A DNA stretch of 64,000 nucleotides from Acidobacteriota bacterium (GTDB lineage: Bacteria > Acidobacteriota > Terriglobia > Acidiferrales > UBA7541). The notes beneath the pieces are model-generated. The model did not search any database, was not told where the DNA came from, and worked only from the letters and a program-made list of their open reading frames with translations. Position 1 is the stretch's first letter; each line of letters begins with the position of its first letter. A program made the position numbers and the translations under genes. The stretch covers positions 1 to 64,000 of the forward strand of contig JAKAOH010000002.1 in NCBI GenBank assembly GCA_021812285.1. The letters are read 5' to 3'. Below are positions 1 to 10,516 of this stretch, piece by piece.

Positions 1-708
1 TTTCGCGTCGAGGATGCGCTGCGCGTGAGGATTGAAATAATGGCCGGCTTCGAGATGCGCGCTGAGCAGCAGGATGAATCGGGCGTTCGGAAAATCGGGC
101 GAAGGGCGATCGTAGCCCTGCCAGAACGCATAGCCGGTGCGGGCGCCGGCGGAACAGACGTTGGTGTGGCTGTTATGCGCGTCGAGGCCCCAGGCGTGGA
201 GGATGCGCTGGTTGTAGAGCAGTTCGTGGCCGGGGCGGCCGACGTGATAGAGAATTTCGTCGCGGCGGTCTTCGCGAATGGCGGCGCGAATGCGGGCGGC
301 CAGATCGTCGAGTGCTTCGTCCCAGGTCACCCGTTCCCATTTGCCCTCGCCGCGTTTTCCCGCGCGGCGCATCGGGAAACGGATTCGCTCGGAATCATTG
401 ATTTGATTGATAGTCGCGGGGCCCTTGGCGCAATTGCGGCCGCGGCTGCCGGGATGCGCCGGATTGCCTTCGAATTTGCGAATCTGCATCGAATCGCGGT
501 CAATGTAGGCGAGCAAGCCGCAACTGGCTTCGCAATTGAAACAGATCGTCGGAACGAGCCAGTAGCGGCGCTCGACGCGTTCGGGCCAGCGCGCCGGATC
601 GAATTCCCGCCAGTCGTTCCAGCGGTCGGCGGGCGGAAATGTCGCGAGGCCGCCCGCCGGCGGCTCGAGATCGAGCGCGGAGGGATGAAGCGGCAGCGAA
701 TCTTTCAT
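1..708 (-). CDS. Molybdopterin-dependent oxidoreductase (CISM family) catalytic subunit, N-terminal part; runs off the left edge
   Basis: Reverse-strand reading from ATG at 708: MKDSLPLHPSALDLEPPAGG...YWLVPTICFNCEASCGLLAYIDRDSMQIRKFEGNPAHPGSRGRNCAKGPATINQINDSERIRFPMRR...; N-terminal 4Fe-4S motif CxxCxxxC...C; open to position 1. Confidence 0.85.
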   Translation of the reverse strand, partial: MKDSLPLHPSALDLEPPAGGLATFPPADRWNDWREFDPARWPERVERRYWLVPTICFNCEASCGLLAYIDRDSMQIRKFEGNPAHPGSRGRNCAKGPATINQINDSERIRFPMRRAGKRGEGKWERVTWDEALDDLAARIRAAIREDRRDEILYHVGRPGHELLYNQRILHAWGLDAHNSHTNVCSAGARTGYAFWQGYDRPSPDFPNARFILLLSAHLEAGHYFNPHAQRILDAK

Positions 709-718
709 GTATTCCTCG

Positions 719-2266
719 TCAACTGAGCGGCACGGATTGTCCGGCCTCGACCCACAGATGATCGAACCACCAGACGCCGGCCAGACCGAGCGTGGCGGCG
801 AGAATGGCGGCCCACGCGCCGGCATAGCCCGCGACGACGAGCGCGGCCAGCGCAATCGGCGCGAGCGAGCCCAGAGCGACCGCCAGCGCCCAGAAACGCC
901 GCGCGAGACGCCCGTGCAACAAATGGTGATGTGCGCGCTTGAGATCCTCGCTCGCCGGGGCGATGGCCGCTTCGAGCAGAATCATCAGCAGACTTGCTGA
1001 GGCCGATGCCACTAGGATGCCGGCGGCGGGCGCGCGCAACGCGCTCATGCCGAGCCCCGGCACGGCCGCGGCAGCCAGTGCGATGGCCGAACCGGCGACG
1101 AGCGTCTGGGCCAGCAGATGCCACAGGAAAATCGGGCTCTGCCACAGGTCGCGGCCGCGCGCCTGCGCGAAAAGAAACGCCGAATAGCAGGCGCTGGCCG
1201 CGCCCAATGCGGCGGCCAGCCACGCGAGGGGCGCGGCGATGCGCCCGAGAAACAGCCCGGATGCCAGCCACGCGGTTGCAAGCGCTCCATAGGCCATCAG
1301 AATCCACGCGCCGATTACGAGCCAAGAGCGGAAATTGGGCTTCGTAATCAGGTAGAAAAATCGCTCCGGCCGCTTCAAATCGAAAACGAGGAGCGCGGAA
1401 GTGACGGCGAGGGCCGCGAGCGCAACGCCCGGACTGACCAGGCGGAAAAACGCGCCCGGCGCGCTGCCGACCCAGGCGAGCAGAATCGCGGCGACGAGCA
1501 GCGCTCCCGCCGCCACGGATTTCGTCCACAAATACGCGCCGATCTTCCAGCCCCAACGCGTGGTATGCGGCACGTCGTAGACTTCGCGCGTGAGTGAAGA
1601 ATCGAACGCGGGCGCGCCGTCCGCTGCCGCTTCCGATGCCGCGGCGTCGTGGCGCTCGGCCCACACGTAACCCGGCTGCGGAGCCAGCCGCGTCGGCTCG
1701 AGAAGATCGCCATCCACGCCGACGTAGAAAAGTTTCGGGCGCGTGCCTTTCTGCGGTTTCCGCACGGAAACTTTTTCATTTGCGACGACGCGGCTCACGC
1801 GGCTCGCGGGATCATCCAGATCGCCTGCCAGGATGGCTTGGGTCGGGCAGACGATGACGCAAGCCGGCTCGAGGCCGGTTTCAACGCGATGGGCGCAGAA
1901 ATTGCACTTCGCCGCCGTCTGCGTGTTGGGATCGATATAGAGAGCATCGTAGGGACAGGCCTGCATGCAGCTTTTGCAGCCGACGCAGCGGCGATTATCG
2001 AAATCCACGATGCCGTCGGGACGGCGATAGAGCGCGCGCGTGGGGCAGATGGCGACGCAGGGCGCGTCTTCGCAGTGGTTGCAGCGCAAAACGGCGAAAT
2101 GGCGGCGCGTGTTCGGAAACGCTCCCTTTTCGACATATTTCACCCAGGTGCGAAAGACGCCGATGGGAACTTGATGTTCTTCCTTGCAAGCCACCGTGCA
2201 TGCGTGACAACCGATGCAGCGGTCCTGATCGATGACGAAGCCGTAGCGCATGAGGTAAAGCACCAC
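719..2266 (-). CDS. 4Fe-4S ferredoxin subunit fused to NrfD/PsrC-type membrane anchor
   Basis: Four Cys clusters (CIGCHACTVAC, CNHCEDAPCVAIC, CVGCKSCMQAC, CNFCAHRV...CVIVC) followed by a multi-TM NrfD-like region (LKRPERFFYLITKPNFRSWLVIGAW). Confidence 0.88.
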   Translation of the reverse strand: MVLYLMRYGFVIDQDRCIGCHACTVACKEEHQVPIGVFRTWVKYVEKGAFPNTRRHFAVLRCNHCEDAPCVAICPTRALYRRPDGIVDFDNRRCVGCKSCMQACPYDALYIDPNTQTAAKCNFCAHRVETGLEPACVIVCPTQAILAGDLDDPASRVSRVVANEKVSVRKPQKGTRPKLFYVGVDGDLLEPTRLAPQPGYVWAERHDAAASEAAADGAPAFDSSLTREVYDVPHTTRWGWKIGAYLWTKSVAAGALLVAAILLAWVGSAPGAFFRLVSPGVALAALAVTSALLVFDLKRPERFFYLITKPNFRSWLVIGAWILMAYGALATAWLASGLFLGRIAAPLAWLAAALGAASACYSAFLFAQARGRDLWQSPIFLWHLLAQTLVAGSAIALAAAAVPGLGMSALRAPAAGILVASASASLLMILLEAAIAPASEDLKRAHHHLLHGRLARRFWALAVALGSLAPIALAALVVAGYAGAWAAILAATLGLAGVWWFDHLWVEAGQSVPLS

Positions 2267-2350
2267 CGGGAGAAAAATGACTTTCGCAGAAGATCCACCC
2301 GGACGGCTATTGTAGCGACGAAGCGGCGAGGAGCGCCAATCGAAGGCCGC

Positions 2351-3283
2351 CTAGAGATTTCGCTCCCAGGTTTCCGCGACGAGCCTTTTTCCAAAGCTGC
2401 GGTGCGGGTGCCGGGCGACGAGTTCGAAGCCGGCGCGCTGGTAGATGCGCCGCGCGGCCAGCAATTCGCTTTGCGTCCAGAGCGCGATTCTGCGGTAGCC
2501 GGATTGGCGGGCAAACGAGACGCATTCCTCGACGAGGCGGGAACCGATGCCGAAGCCGCGCGCGGAGGGTTCGACGAGCAGGAGGCGCAGTTTGGCGACT
2601 GTTTTCGATTTTTTCACCAGAAAAACGGACCCGGCCAGCTCGCCATCCTTTTCCGCGATCCAGCAGCGCTCGCGGCGGGGATCGAAGTGCTGGACGAATT
2701 TCGCGACGATTTCGGCGACCAGCGCTTCGAAGTTCTCGTCGTAGCCGTATTCGCCGGCATAGAGGGTGCCATGGCGCTCGACGACCCAACCCAACTCGCC
2801 CGGCCGCGGAGAGCGTAAGGTGATGCGAGGTTTTCCCCCGATGGCGGAATTGCCGAGGAGAGTTTCGATCTCCCGCATTGCTTCAACGATACGCTTTTGA
2901 CCGGCGGTAGACAGCGAGTGGAGCATTGCGCCGACTTCGACGGCGGAGCGGCGGTCGAGCGGGCGAAACGCTTTAGAGCCACGCCGGGAGAGCGAAAGAA
3001 GCGATTGGCGAGCGTCGGTGCTGGAGCGCCTTCTTTCGAGCAGGCCCTTGCGCTCGAAGCCGCCGAGAATGCGGCTGAGGTAGCCGGGATCGAGGCCCAA
3101 GTCGGCGACGAGTTGCGCCGCCGTGGGCCGATCGCGATGGGCGATTTCGTAGAGGACGCGGACTTCAGTCAGGGAGAACGGGCTTCGGTAGGCGCGCTGG
3201 TGCAGCAATCCGATTTTGCGGGTGTAGAAGCGGCTGAAGCGGCGAACGTCTTCGACGCGGTTTGCGAACGGAGTGTCGGACAT
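2351..3283 (-). CDS. MarR-family HTH / GNAT acetyltransferase fusion protein
   Basis: MSDTPFANRVEDVRRFSRFYTRKIGLLHQRAYRSPFSLTEVRVLYEIAHRD...LGLDPGYLSRILGGFERKGLLERRRSSTDAR then GNAT core LLLVEPSARGFGIGSRLVEECVSFARQSGYRRIALWT. Confidence 0.88.
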   Translation of the reverse strand: MSDTPFANRVEDVRRFSRFYTRKIGLLHQRAYRSPFSLTEVRVLYEIAHRDRPTAAQLVADLGLDPGYLSRILGGFERKGLLERRRSSTDARQSLLSLSRRGSKAFRPLDRRSAVEVGAMLHSLSTAGQKRIVEAMREIETLLGNSAIGGKPRITLRSPRPGELGWVVERHGTLYAGEYGYDENFEALVAEIVAKFVQHFDPRRERCWIAEKDGELAGSVFLVKKSKTVAKLRLLLVEPSARGFGIGSRLVEECVSFARQSGYRRIALWTQSELLAARRIYQRAGFELVARHPHRSFGKRLVAETWERNL

Positions 3284-3371
3284 GGCTCTTCCTCCCGGGA
3301 ACCGGGTGAAAGGCAATGATCGGGCAAGTTGTTGACTAAGTCAACTATTGAAGGGACCGGCGCGAATGGCC

Positions 3372-4388
3372 TCAGTGTGCTGCTGCGGCGAAATCCACAG
3401 CGGTCGTGTTCCCGCCGCTGACCACGACGCCTACGCGTTCGCCCGGAGCGGGAACGTGCTGGCGGGAAAGCAGCGCCGCAAGCGCCGCGGCGCCGCCCGG
3501 CTCGGCCACCAGGCGCGCCGAAGACCACAGCGCCTGCTGAGCCTGGCGAATGGCGTCGTCGCTCACCAGCACAACGCGCGCAACGTGGGCGCGGGCGATG
3601 GGAAACATCAGCTTGCCCACCTGAAGAGGCGCCAGGGAATCGGCGGCGATGCTGCCCGCCGGAGCATCCACGGGAGCGCCGGCTTTGAGTGCGGCGGTGA
3701 GCGTGGGCGCGCCCTCCGGTTCGACGCCAATCACTTTGATCGCGCCCGCGTACCATGCGGCGATTCCGCCGATCAGCCCTCCGCCGCCGACGGCAACGAG
3801 CAGCGTATCGAGCAGCGGCACCTGCCGCGCAAGTTCAAGCGCCAGGGTGCCTTGGCCGAGCAACGTTTCCGGCTGATCGTAGGCGTGGACGGGCAGCGCG
3901 CCCGATTCGCGGGCCCACTCTTCGGAGGCGGAGAGAGCGTCGGCGTAACGATTGCCGGTGACGACGAGTTCGGCGCCATATTCGCGGATCCGATTGATCT
4001 TCGCGGGCGAGGAAACCACGGGCACGAAAATTTTCGTTTTCACGCCGAGTTTGCGCGCGGCGTAGGCAACGGCGGCGCCGTGATTACCGCCCGAGGCGGC
4101 GACGACTCCCGCAGATGAAATTTCGCGGAGCAGGAGATTGGCGAAAGCGCCGCGCGTTTTGAAAGAGCCGGCGTGCTGCAATTGCTCGAGTTTCAGAGTG
4201 AGCGGAAAAGAGGGAAGGCCGAAATCGGAGCCATCCGTTTCGAGGATGGGTGTTTGGCGGATGTGCGGCCGAATGGTTTCGTAGGTCGCTCGAATGTTTT
4301 TTTGATCGATAGTGGTCGTGATGTTCCGCTCCTCGCTGCCAATTTCGCGCCGCTCTTGCCCCCGGCCGTTATCCCGCGCTCGATTCAA
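3372..4388 (-). CDS. PLP-dependent threonine/serine dehydratase; start codon uncertain (ORF overlaps upstream gene by 20 bp)
   Basis: LKLEQLQHAGSFKTRGAFANLL PLP-Lys motif, ASGGNHGAAVAYAA, VAVGGGGLIGGIAAW. Confidence 0.85.
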   Translation of the reverse strand: MNRARDNGRGQERREIGSEERNITTTIDQKNIRATYETIRPHIRQTPILETDGSDFGLPSFPLTLKLEQLQHAGSFKTRGAFANLLLREISSAGVVAASGGNHGAAVAYAARKLGVKTKIFVPVVSSPAKINRIREYGAELVVTGNRYADALSASEEWARESGALPVHAYDQPETLLGQGTLALELARQVPLLDTLLVAVGGGGLIGGIAAWYAGAIKVIGVEPEGAPTLTAALKAGAPVDAPAGSIAADSLAPLQVGKLMFPIARAHVARVVLVSDDAIRQAQQALWSSARLVAEPGGAAALAALLSRQHVPAPGERVGVVVSGGNTTAVDFAAAAH

Positions 4389-5592
4389 GCAGGCGCCTGC
4401 ACTCGCGGGCGATCGCCCAATCCTCCTGCGCCCGAATCACAAGCACGCGAATGGAAGAATCGGCCATGGCGATGTCGGCGTCGCCGGCGGGATCCGCGTT
4501 CTTCACGGGATCGAGCCGCAGACCGAGAAAAGCGAACGGTTCGCACGCCCCGGCTCGGACGTCCGACGAATTCTCGCCGATTCCGGCAGTAAAGACCAGC
4601 GCGTCTAGGCCGCCGAGCGACGCAAGCATCCAGCCGATGCCGGCGCGCAGCCGATGCAGGAAAACGTCGAAGGCGAGCTGGGCGCGGGAGTGGCCCTGGC
4701 GCGCGGCGGCGAGGACTTCGCGGAGGTCGCTCGAAACGCCGGAAAGGCCGAGCAGGCCGGATTCTCGATTCAGGATGCGATCGAGATCGTCGGGCGTGTA
4801 ACCGTGCTTGCGGGCGAGGTGAATCAGGATGCCGGGATCCACCGAACCAGAGCGGGTTCCCATCATCAGGCCTTCGAGTGGGGTGAATCCCATCGTGGTA
4901 TCCACGCTGTGGCCGCCGTGGACGGCGGCGAGCGAGCAGCCGTTGCCGAGGTGGCAGGTGACCACACGCAGGTCAGCGGAATTTTTTCCGAGCATCCGCT
5001 CGGCGCGCTCGGCGCAATAACGATGATTGATGCCGTGAAAGCCGTAGCGCTCGATTCCTTCGTCGAGCCAAGCGTAGGGGCCGGGATAAACCGTGGCCGG
5101 CCGCGGAAGAGTGCGGTGAAATGCGGTGTCGAACACGGCGACTTGCGGAACGGCGCCGATGAATTTTTCGACCAGGCGCACGCCCTCGATTTCGGAGCGG
5201 TTGTGCAGGGGAGCTATCTCGGCGTGGCGCGCGATGGCCTGAAGGACGCGCTCATCAATGAGCGCGGGCGCGCGAAATTCCGCGCCGCCGTGGACGATCC
5301 GGTGGCCGACGGCCTGGATTTCCGAGGGCGCACGAACGGCGGGTGCGGCTCCTTCCCAGAGGCCGCGCAGCATTCGCTCGACCGCCGCAGCGCGCGTTTT
5401 GGCCTCGATGCGCTCGTTGTAGCGAACGCCGCTGGCGTTTTCGATACGAAGCGAAGCGGAGGAATCCGTGGCCGCCCATTCGATTTCGGCGCGCCAGAGG
5501 GCAGGCGGAGGGTCGAGCGGGGCCCCGGGCGCGACCTGATAGAGGCGGCACTTCTGACTGCTCGAACCGGAATTGAGGACGAGGACTTTCAT
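4369..5592 (-). CDS. ackA: Acetate kinase
   Basis: MKVLVLNSGSSSQKCRLY, VFDTAFHRTLP, HLGNGCSLAAVHGGHSVDTTMGFTPLEGLMMGTRSGSVDPGI, VFTAGIGENSSDVR. Confidence 0.92.
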   Translation of the reverse strand: MKVLVLNSGSSSQKCRLYQVAPGAPLDPPPALWRAEIEWAATDSSASLRIENASGVRYNERIEAKTRAAAVERMLRGLWEGAAPAVRAPSEIQAVGHRIVHGGAEFRAPALIDERVLQAIARHAEIAPLHNRSEIEGVRLVEKFIGAVPQVAVFDTAFHRTLPRPATVYPGPYAWLDEGIERYGFHGINHRYCAERAERMLGKNSADLRVVTCHLGNGCSLAAVHGGHSVDTTMGFTPLEGLMMGTRSGSVDPGILIHLARKHGYTPDDLDRILNRESGLLGLSGVSSDLREVLAAARQGHSRAQLAFDVFLHRLRAGIGWMLASLGGLDALVFTAGIGENSSDVRAGACEPFAFLGLRLDPVKNADPAGDADIAMADSSIRVLVIRAQEDWAIARECRRLLESSAG

Positions 5593-5595
5593 CGC

Positions 5596-7983
5596 TCAGT
5601 ACGGCCAGGTCCAATCGCGGATTTCCTGCATATCGTCGCCGTTTTCGATGATGTACTGCTTGTGCTCGATCAGGCGATCTCGAATTCGCTGCTTGAAATG
5701 GCCGGCGACGCGCGCGAGGCGAGGTACGCGATCGACGACGTCGGAAGCGAGATGAAAGCGGTCGAGATCGTTGAGGACGGTCATGTCGAAAGGCGTGGTG
5801 GTGGTGCCTTCTTCCTTGTATCCACGGACGTGGAGATTGTCGTGGTTGGTGCGACGGTAGGTGAGCCGGTGAATCAGCCAAGGGTAGCCGTGATAGGCGA
5901 AGATGATCGGGCGGTCGGTGGTGAAGATGGAATCGAAATCGCGATCGGAAAGCCCGTGCGGGTGCTCGGAGGAGGGTTGTAGAGTCATCAGATCCACGAC
6001 GTTGACGGCGCGGATTTTGATATCGGGAAAGGATTGGCGGAGCAGATCGATTGCGGCGAGGGTTTCGAGCGTGGGAATGTCGCCGGCGCAGGCCATGACG
6101 ACGTCGGGTTCGCCGCCATCGTCGTTGCTGGCCCATTCCCAGATGCCGATGCCGGCGGTGCAGTGACGGATCGCGGCGTCGCGATCGAGCCATTGGAGCG
6201 CGGGCTGCTTGCCGGCGACGATCACGTTGACGTAATTGCGGCTGCGCAGACAGTGATCAGCCACCGAGAGCAGCGTGTTGGCGTCGGGAGGGAGGTAGAC
6301 GCGAACCACGTCGGCTTTCTTGTTGATCACGTGATCGATGAAGCCGGGATCCTGATGCGAGAAGCCGTTGTGATCCTGGCGCCAGACGTGCGAGGTGAGC
6401 AGATAGTTGAGCGAAGCGACCGGCCGGCGCCAGGAAATCTGGCGCGTGACTTTCAGCCATTTCGCATGTTGATTGAACATCGAATCCACGATGTGGATGA
6501 ACGCTTCGTAACACGAAAAAAATCCGTGACGGCCGGTGAGCAAATAGCCCTCGAGCCAGCCCTGGCACATGTGCTCGCTCAGGACCTCGAGGATGCGGCC
6601 GTCGGGCGAGATGTGCTCGTCGGTTTCGAGGAAGGGGCCGGTGAACATTTTGTCGGTGACTTCGAAGAGTGCGTCGAGGCGATTGGAATTGGTTTCGTCA
6701 GGCCCGAAAACGCGGAAACTCGATGGATTTCCTTTCATCACGTCGCGCAGAAACTTTCCCAAAACGCGCGTCGCCTCGGCCCGCTCCGTTCCCGGTTTCG
6801 CTACCGGCACGGAGTAATCGCGGAAATCGGGCATCTGGAGGTCGCGCAGGAGCAGGCCGCCGTTCGCGTGGGGATTGGCGCCCATGCGGCGGTCGCCTTT
6901 CGGCGCGAGTTCGGCGAGTTCGGGCCGCAAGCGGCCCTCGGCGGTGAATAGCTTTTCGGGGTGGTAGCCGCGCATCCATTTTTCGAGCATCTTGCGATGC
7001 TCGGGATTCGTTGCTGCGGCCGAAATCGGCACCTGATGCGCGCGCCACGTGCCTTCGATCGGCAATCCATCCACTTCCTTCGGGCCGGTCCATCCCTTCG
7101 GCGTGCGGAGCACGATCATAGGCCACACGGGACGCGCGGAAAACCCCTTCGAACGTGCCTGCTTCTGGATGGCGGCGATTTCGGCGATCGCCTGCTCGAG
7201 CGCGGCGGCCATTTTCTGGTGCATCGGATCGGGATCGGAGCCTTCGATGAAATTCGGACGATAGCCGCAGCCGGAGAAAAAGGAACGGAGTTCATCGTCG
7301 GTCATTCGGCCGAGCACGGTGGGGTTATTGATCTTGTAGCCATTGAGGTGCAGCACGGGCAGCACGGCGCCGTCGCGCTCCGGATTCACGAATTTATTTC
7401 CATGCCAACTCGTGGCGAGGGGCCCGGTTTCCGATTCGCCGTCCCCGACCACGCAGCAGACGAGCAGGTCGGGATTGTCAAACGCGGCGCCGTAGGCGTG
7501 GGCAAGCGAATAGCCGAGTTCTCCGCCTTCGTGGATCGATCCAGGAGTTTCCGGCGCGACGTGGCTGGGCACGCCGCCGGGAAAAGAAAACTGTTTGAAG
7601 AGCCGCTGCATGCCGCGCTCGTTCTGCGGCACGTTCGAATAGAGTTCGCTGTAGGTGCCTTCGAGGTAGGTGTTCGCGACCAGGCCCGGGCCTCCGTGGC
7701 CGGGGCCGGTGATGAAAATTACGTTCAAATCGTGCCGGCGAATCATCCGATTCAGGTGGACGTAAATGAAATTGAGGCCGGGCGTGGTGCCCCAATGGCC
7801 GAGCAGGCGCGTCTTGATATGCTCGGGCGCAAGCGGCTGGCGCAGGAGCGGGTTTTCCTTCAGATAGATCTGGCCGACCGAAAGATAATTCGCAGCGCGC
7901 CAGTAGGCGTTCAGGAGAGCAAGTTCGTCAGTAGGAATTGCGGCCGCAGACGCGGATGAGCGTTTTGCGGAAGACTTCGCCAT
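5596..7983 (-). CDS. xfp: Xylulose-5-phosphate/fructose-6-phosphate phosphoketolase
   Basis: Full-length 795 aa; [97 protein letters not shown]. Confidence 0.93.
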   Translation of the reverse strand: MAKSSAKRSSASAAAIPTDELALLNAYWRAANYLSVGQIYLKENPLLRQPLAPEHIKTRLLGHWGTTPGLNFIYVHLNRMIRRHDLNVIFITGPGHGGPGLVANTYLEGTYSELYSNVPQNERGMQRLFKQFSFPGGVPSHVAPETPGSIHEGGELGYSLAHAYGAAFDNPDLLVCCVVGDGESETGPLATSWHGNKFVNPERDGAVLPVLHLNGYKINNPTVLGRMTDDELRSFFSGCGYRPNFIEGSDPDPMHQKMAAALEQAIAEIAAIQKQARSKGFSARPVWPMIVLRTPKGWTGPKEVDGLPIEGTWRAHQVPISAAATNPEHRKMLEKWMRGYHPEKLFTAEGRLRPELAELAPKGDRRMGANPHANGGLLLRDLQMPDFRDYSVPVAKPGTERAEATRVLGKFLRDVMKGNPSSFRVFGPDETNSNRLDALFEVTDKMFTGPFLETDEHISPDGRILEVLSEHMCQGWLEGYLLTGRHGFFSCYEAFIHIVDSMFNQHAKWLKVTRQISWRRPVASLNYLLTSHVWRQDHNGFSHQDPGFIDHVINKKADVVRVYLPPDANTLLSVADHCLRSRNYVNVIVAGKQPALQWLDRDAAIRHCTAGIGIWEWASNDDGGEPDVVMACAGDIPTLETLAAIDLLRQSFPDIKIRAVNVVDLMTLQPSSEHPHGLSDRDFDSIFTTDRPIIFAYHGYPWLIHRLTYRRTNHDNLHVRGYKEEGTTTTPFDMTVLNDLDRFHLASDVVDRVPRLARVAGHFKQRIRDRLIEHKQYIIENGDDMQEIRDWTWPY

Positions 7984-8131
7984 GATGATTCCCCTTTCCC
8001 CGAATTTTCCCCAATCGCCGCGACCGGCCCCGCACCGTGCCAGCCGCTAACGATTTTCCGCGTCTGCCGCTGCCCGCGCTCGGCCGGATCGTGCGAACGC
8101 GAAATCCTTCCGAGCCGAAAATCAGCAGGCG

Positions 8132-10291
8132 TCACGAGGCATTTCCGCGCGCTAACAACACGGCGGCGGCGCGCGGGCCCAGGCGATAGAAGGTCGCGTT
8201 AGGAACAGGCGGCTCGGAGCCGGGCTCGCCGATATCGTTTGGCGATGCGAGCGACGTATCGGCGGCCAGATGCCAAGTGCCGGACGACGGCGCGGGCAGA
8301 GCAAACGCGGCGGGCTCCGAGCCGGCGTTGAAAAGCAGGCAAAGGTCGGGTTCGTTGCGGCCGAAAATCAGGCAGCCGAGCGCGCGCTGTTCCTTGTCCG
8401 CCCAATCGGGCGTTGCGCCTTCGGGATTGAACCAGCGCAGATCCCTGCCTCCATAGAACGCTTCGCGGCGAAGCACAGGATGGGCGCGGCGAAAGGCGAT
8501 CATGAGCCGCGTGAAGCGATGGATTTCGCGGTGCCGCTCGACGAGCGACCAGTCGTACCAGCTGGTTTCATTGTCCTGGCAATAGGCGTTGTTGTTGCCG
8601 AGTTGGGTGCGGCGGAATTCGTCGCCGCCGAGCAGCATCGGCACGCCGCGGGAAACGAACAGAGTGAGTAGGAAATTTTTGATGAGACGGCGCCGGAGAG
8701 ACTCCACGGCGGGATCGGTGCTGGGGCCTTCGACGCCGCAATTGTCGCTGTCGTTCCAATCGGAGCCGTCGCGATTCCGCTCGCCGTTGGCCTCGTTGTG
8801 CTTTTCTCGGTAGCTGACCAGGTCATTGAGCGTGAATCCGTCGTGGCAGGTGACGAAATTCACGCTGCAGGCGGGCGTTTTACCCGACGGCTGGTAAAGA
8901 TCGGAACTTCCGCAGATGCGGCTGGCGAGCGCACCGACGCCCGTGGACTCGCCGAGCCAGAAACGGCGAACGTCGTCGCGGAAACGGCCGTTCCATTCCA
9001 TCCAGCGGCGCTCGGAAAAACTGCCCACCTGATACGCGCCGCCGGCGTCCCAGGCTTCGGCGACGAGCTTGGCATCGCGGAGAATGGGGTCCTCGGCGAG
9101 CGATTCGAGGAGAGGCGGATTGGGCAGCAGACGGCCGTCGCGGCCGCGGCCAAGAACCGAGGCGAGGTCGAAGCGGAAACCATCCACGTGGGTGTCGATC
9201 ACCCAATAGCGGAGAACGTTGCGGATGAATTCGCGAACGACGGGATGATTGGCGTTGAGAGTGTTGCCGGTTCCGGTGAAGTCTTGATAACGGCGGCAAT
9301 CGCCTTCGCCGAGCAAGTAATAAATCGGATTGTCAGTGCCGCGCAGGGAAAGCGTGGGTCCGACTTCGTTGCCCTCGGCGGTGTGATTGAGGACGACGTC
9401 GAGCAGGACTTCGATGCCGGCGCGGTGGAAATCCTTCACCATCCGCTGGAATTCGACGAGGCAGGCGCCCGATCCGCTCGCGCGGGCGTAGGAGCGTTTC
9501 GGCGCGACGAAAGCGACGGGATTGTAGCCCCAATAGTTTTTCAGACGCTCGCCGGTTTGCGGATTCACTTGCGTCAATTCATTTTCGTTGAATTCGGCCA
9601 CCGGCATCAGCTCGATGGTGGTGATGCCGAGTTCGCGGAAGTAGGGAATGAGTTCGGTGAGGCCGAGATAGGTGCCGGAATGGGCTACGCCGGAGCTGGG
9701 GTGGATGGTCGCGCCGCGGACATGCGTTTCGTAGATGACGGTGTCGGAGGCGGAATGGAGCGGGGCGCTATCGCCCTGCCAATCGAAATGGTGGTGCACG
9801 TAGACGCATTTCGGCATGGAGCCGGCGTCGTCTTCGCGGGAGGGCGTATCGGGCGGAGCAGGGGGCGAATCAGCGTAACCGCGCGCGGGCCCGAAATCCC
9901 AGTGAGAGTTTCCTTCGATCGCCGAAGCGAGCGGATCGAGCAGCATTTTCTCAGAATTGAAGCGCAGCCCGTGGCACGGCTCGTAAGGGCCGGCGACGCG
10001 ATAGGCGTAGAGCTGGCCGTTCATCACGCCCCGCACCCAGACGTGCCAGACGTCGCCGGTGCGGTTCCTTACCGGATCGAGAGCGATCGAACGCGAAGGA
10101 GTGGCGTCCTCGGGATGGTCGTAGAATTCCAGCGTGACGCCGGTGGCGTGGCGGCTGAAGAGCGAGAAATTCACGCCGTCGTGGTGCGCCTGGGCGCTCC
10201 AAGGGAGCGGCCATCCGTCGCGAATCCCGGGCGCTTCGGAACGGGCTGCCGGCGGAGGAGTGGTTTGCTTTGGAGCTTTCCGTTTGGGCAT
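8132..10291 (-). CDS. glgX: Glycogen debranching enzyme GlgX (GH13); ORF track extends spuriously upstream to 11503
   Basis: MPKRKAPKQTTPPPAARSEAPGIRDGWPLPWSAQAHHDGVNFSLFSRHATGVTLEFYD..., IYETHVRGATIHPSSGV, YWGYNPVAFVAPKRSYA, VDGFRFDLASVLGRGRDG, LLGGDEFRRTQLGNNNAYCQDNE. Confidence 0.92.
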   Translation of the reverse strand: MPKRKAPKQTTPPPAARSEAPGIRDGWPLPWSAQAHHDGVNFSLFSRHATGVTLEFYDHPEDATPSRSIALDPVRNRTGDVWHVWVRGVMNGQLYAYRVAGPYEPCHGLRFNSEKMLLDPLASAIEGNSHWDFGPARGYADSPPAPPDTPSREDDAGSMPKCVYVHHHFDWQGDSAPLHSASDTVIYETHVRGATIHPSSGVAHSGTYLGLTELIPYFRELGITTIELMPVAEFNENELTQVNPQTGERLKNYWGYNPVAFVAPKRSYARASGSGACLVEFQRMVKDFHRAGIEVLLDVVLNHTAEGNEVGPTLSLRGTDNPIYYLLGEGDCRRYQDFTGTGNTLNANHPVVREFIRNVLRYWVIDTHVDGFRFDLASVLGRGRDGRLLPNPPLLESLAEDPILRDAKLVAEAWDAGGAYQVGSFSERRWMEWNGRFRDDVRRFWLGESTGVGALASRICGSSDLYQPSGKTPACSVNFVTCHDGFTLNDLVSYREKHNEANGERNRDGSDWNDSDNCGVEGPSTDPAVESLRRRLIKNFLLTLFVSRGVPMLLGGDEFRRTQLGNNNAYCQDNETSWYDWSLVERHREIHRFTRLMIAFRRAHPVLRREAFYGGRDLRWFNPEGATPDWADKEQRALGCLIFGRNEPDLCLLFNAGSEPAAFALPAPSSGTWHLAADTSLASPNDIGEPGSEPPVPNATFYRLGPRAAAVLLARGNAS

Positions 10292-10516
10292 CGCTGCTCG
10301 TTTCGGCGCAAGTGTTGAAATCACGGCTCCCGCGTGCACGCAATTGCTTGTCGCGCGGGCGGGGACGCCGCCGGCGCATTCCGAGCCGTTTGGCTCAAGG
10401 ATACACGCAGTCCGCCGAATCACACAGCGGGGGCGGAAAAGGGAGCAGGCCGACTCTCGTCGACGCCGCAACCTGACGGGAGAAATAGGCGAGCGGGAGT
10501 AAAATCCAAGCGTGAG

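Noticed and set aside
1649-2818. Long plus-strand ORF (389 aa)
   Set aside because: Antisense shadow of the FeS-NrfD and MarR-GNAT genes; no recognisable domain, composition typical of GC-rich antisense frames.
4654-5982. 442-aa plus-strand ORF
   Set aside because: Antisense to ackA/xfp, which are unambiguous.
8798-10318. 506-aa plus-strand ORF
   Set aside because: Antisense shadow of glgX.
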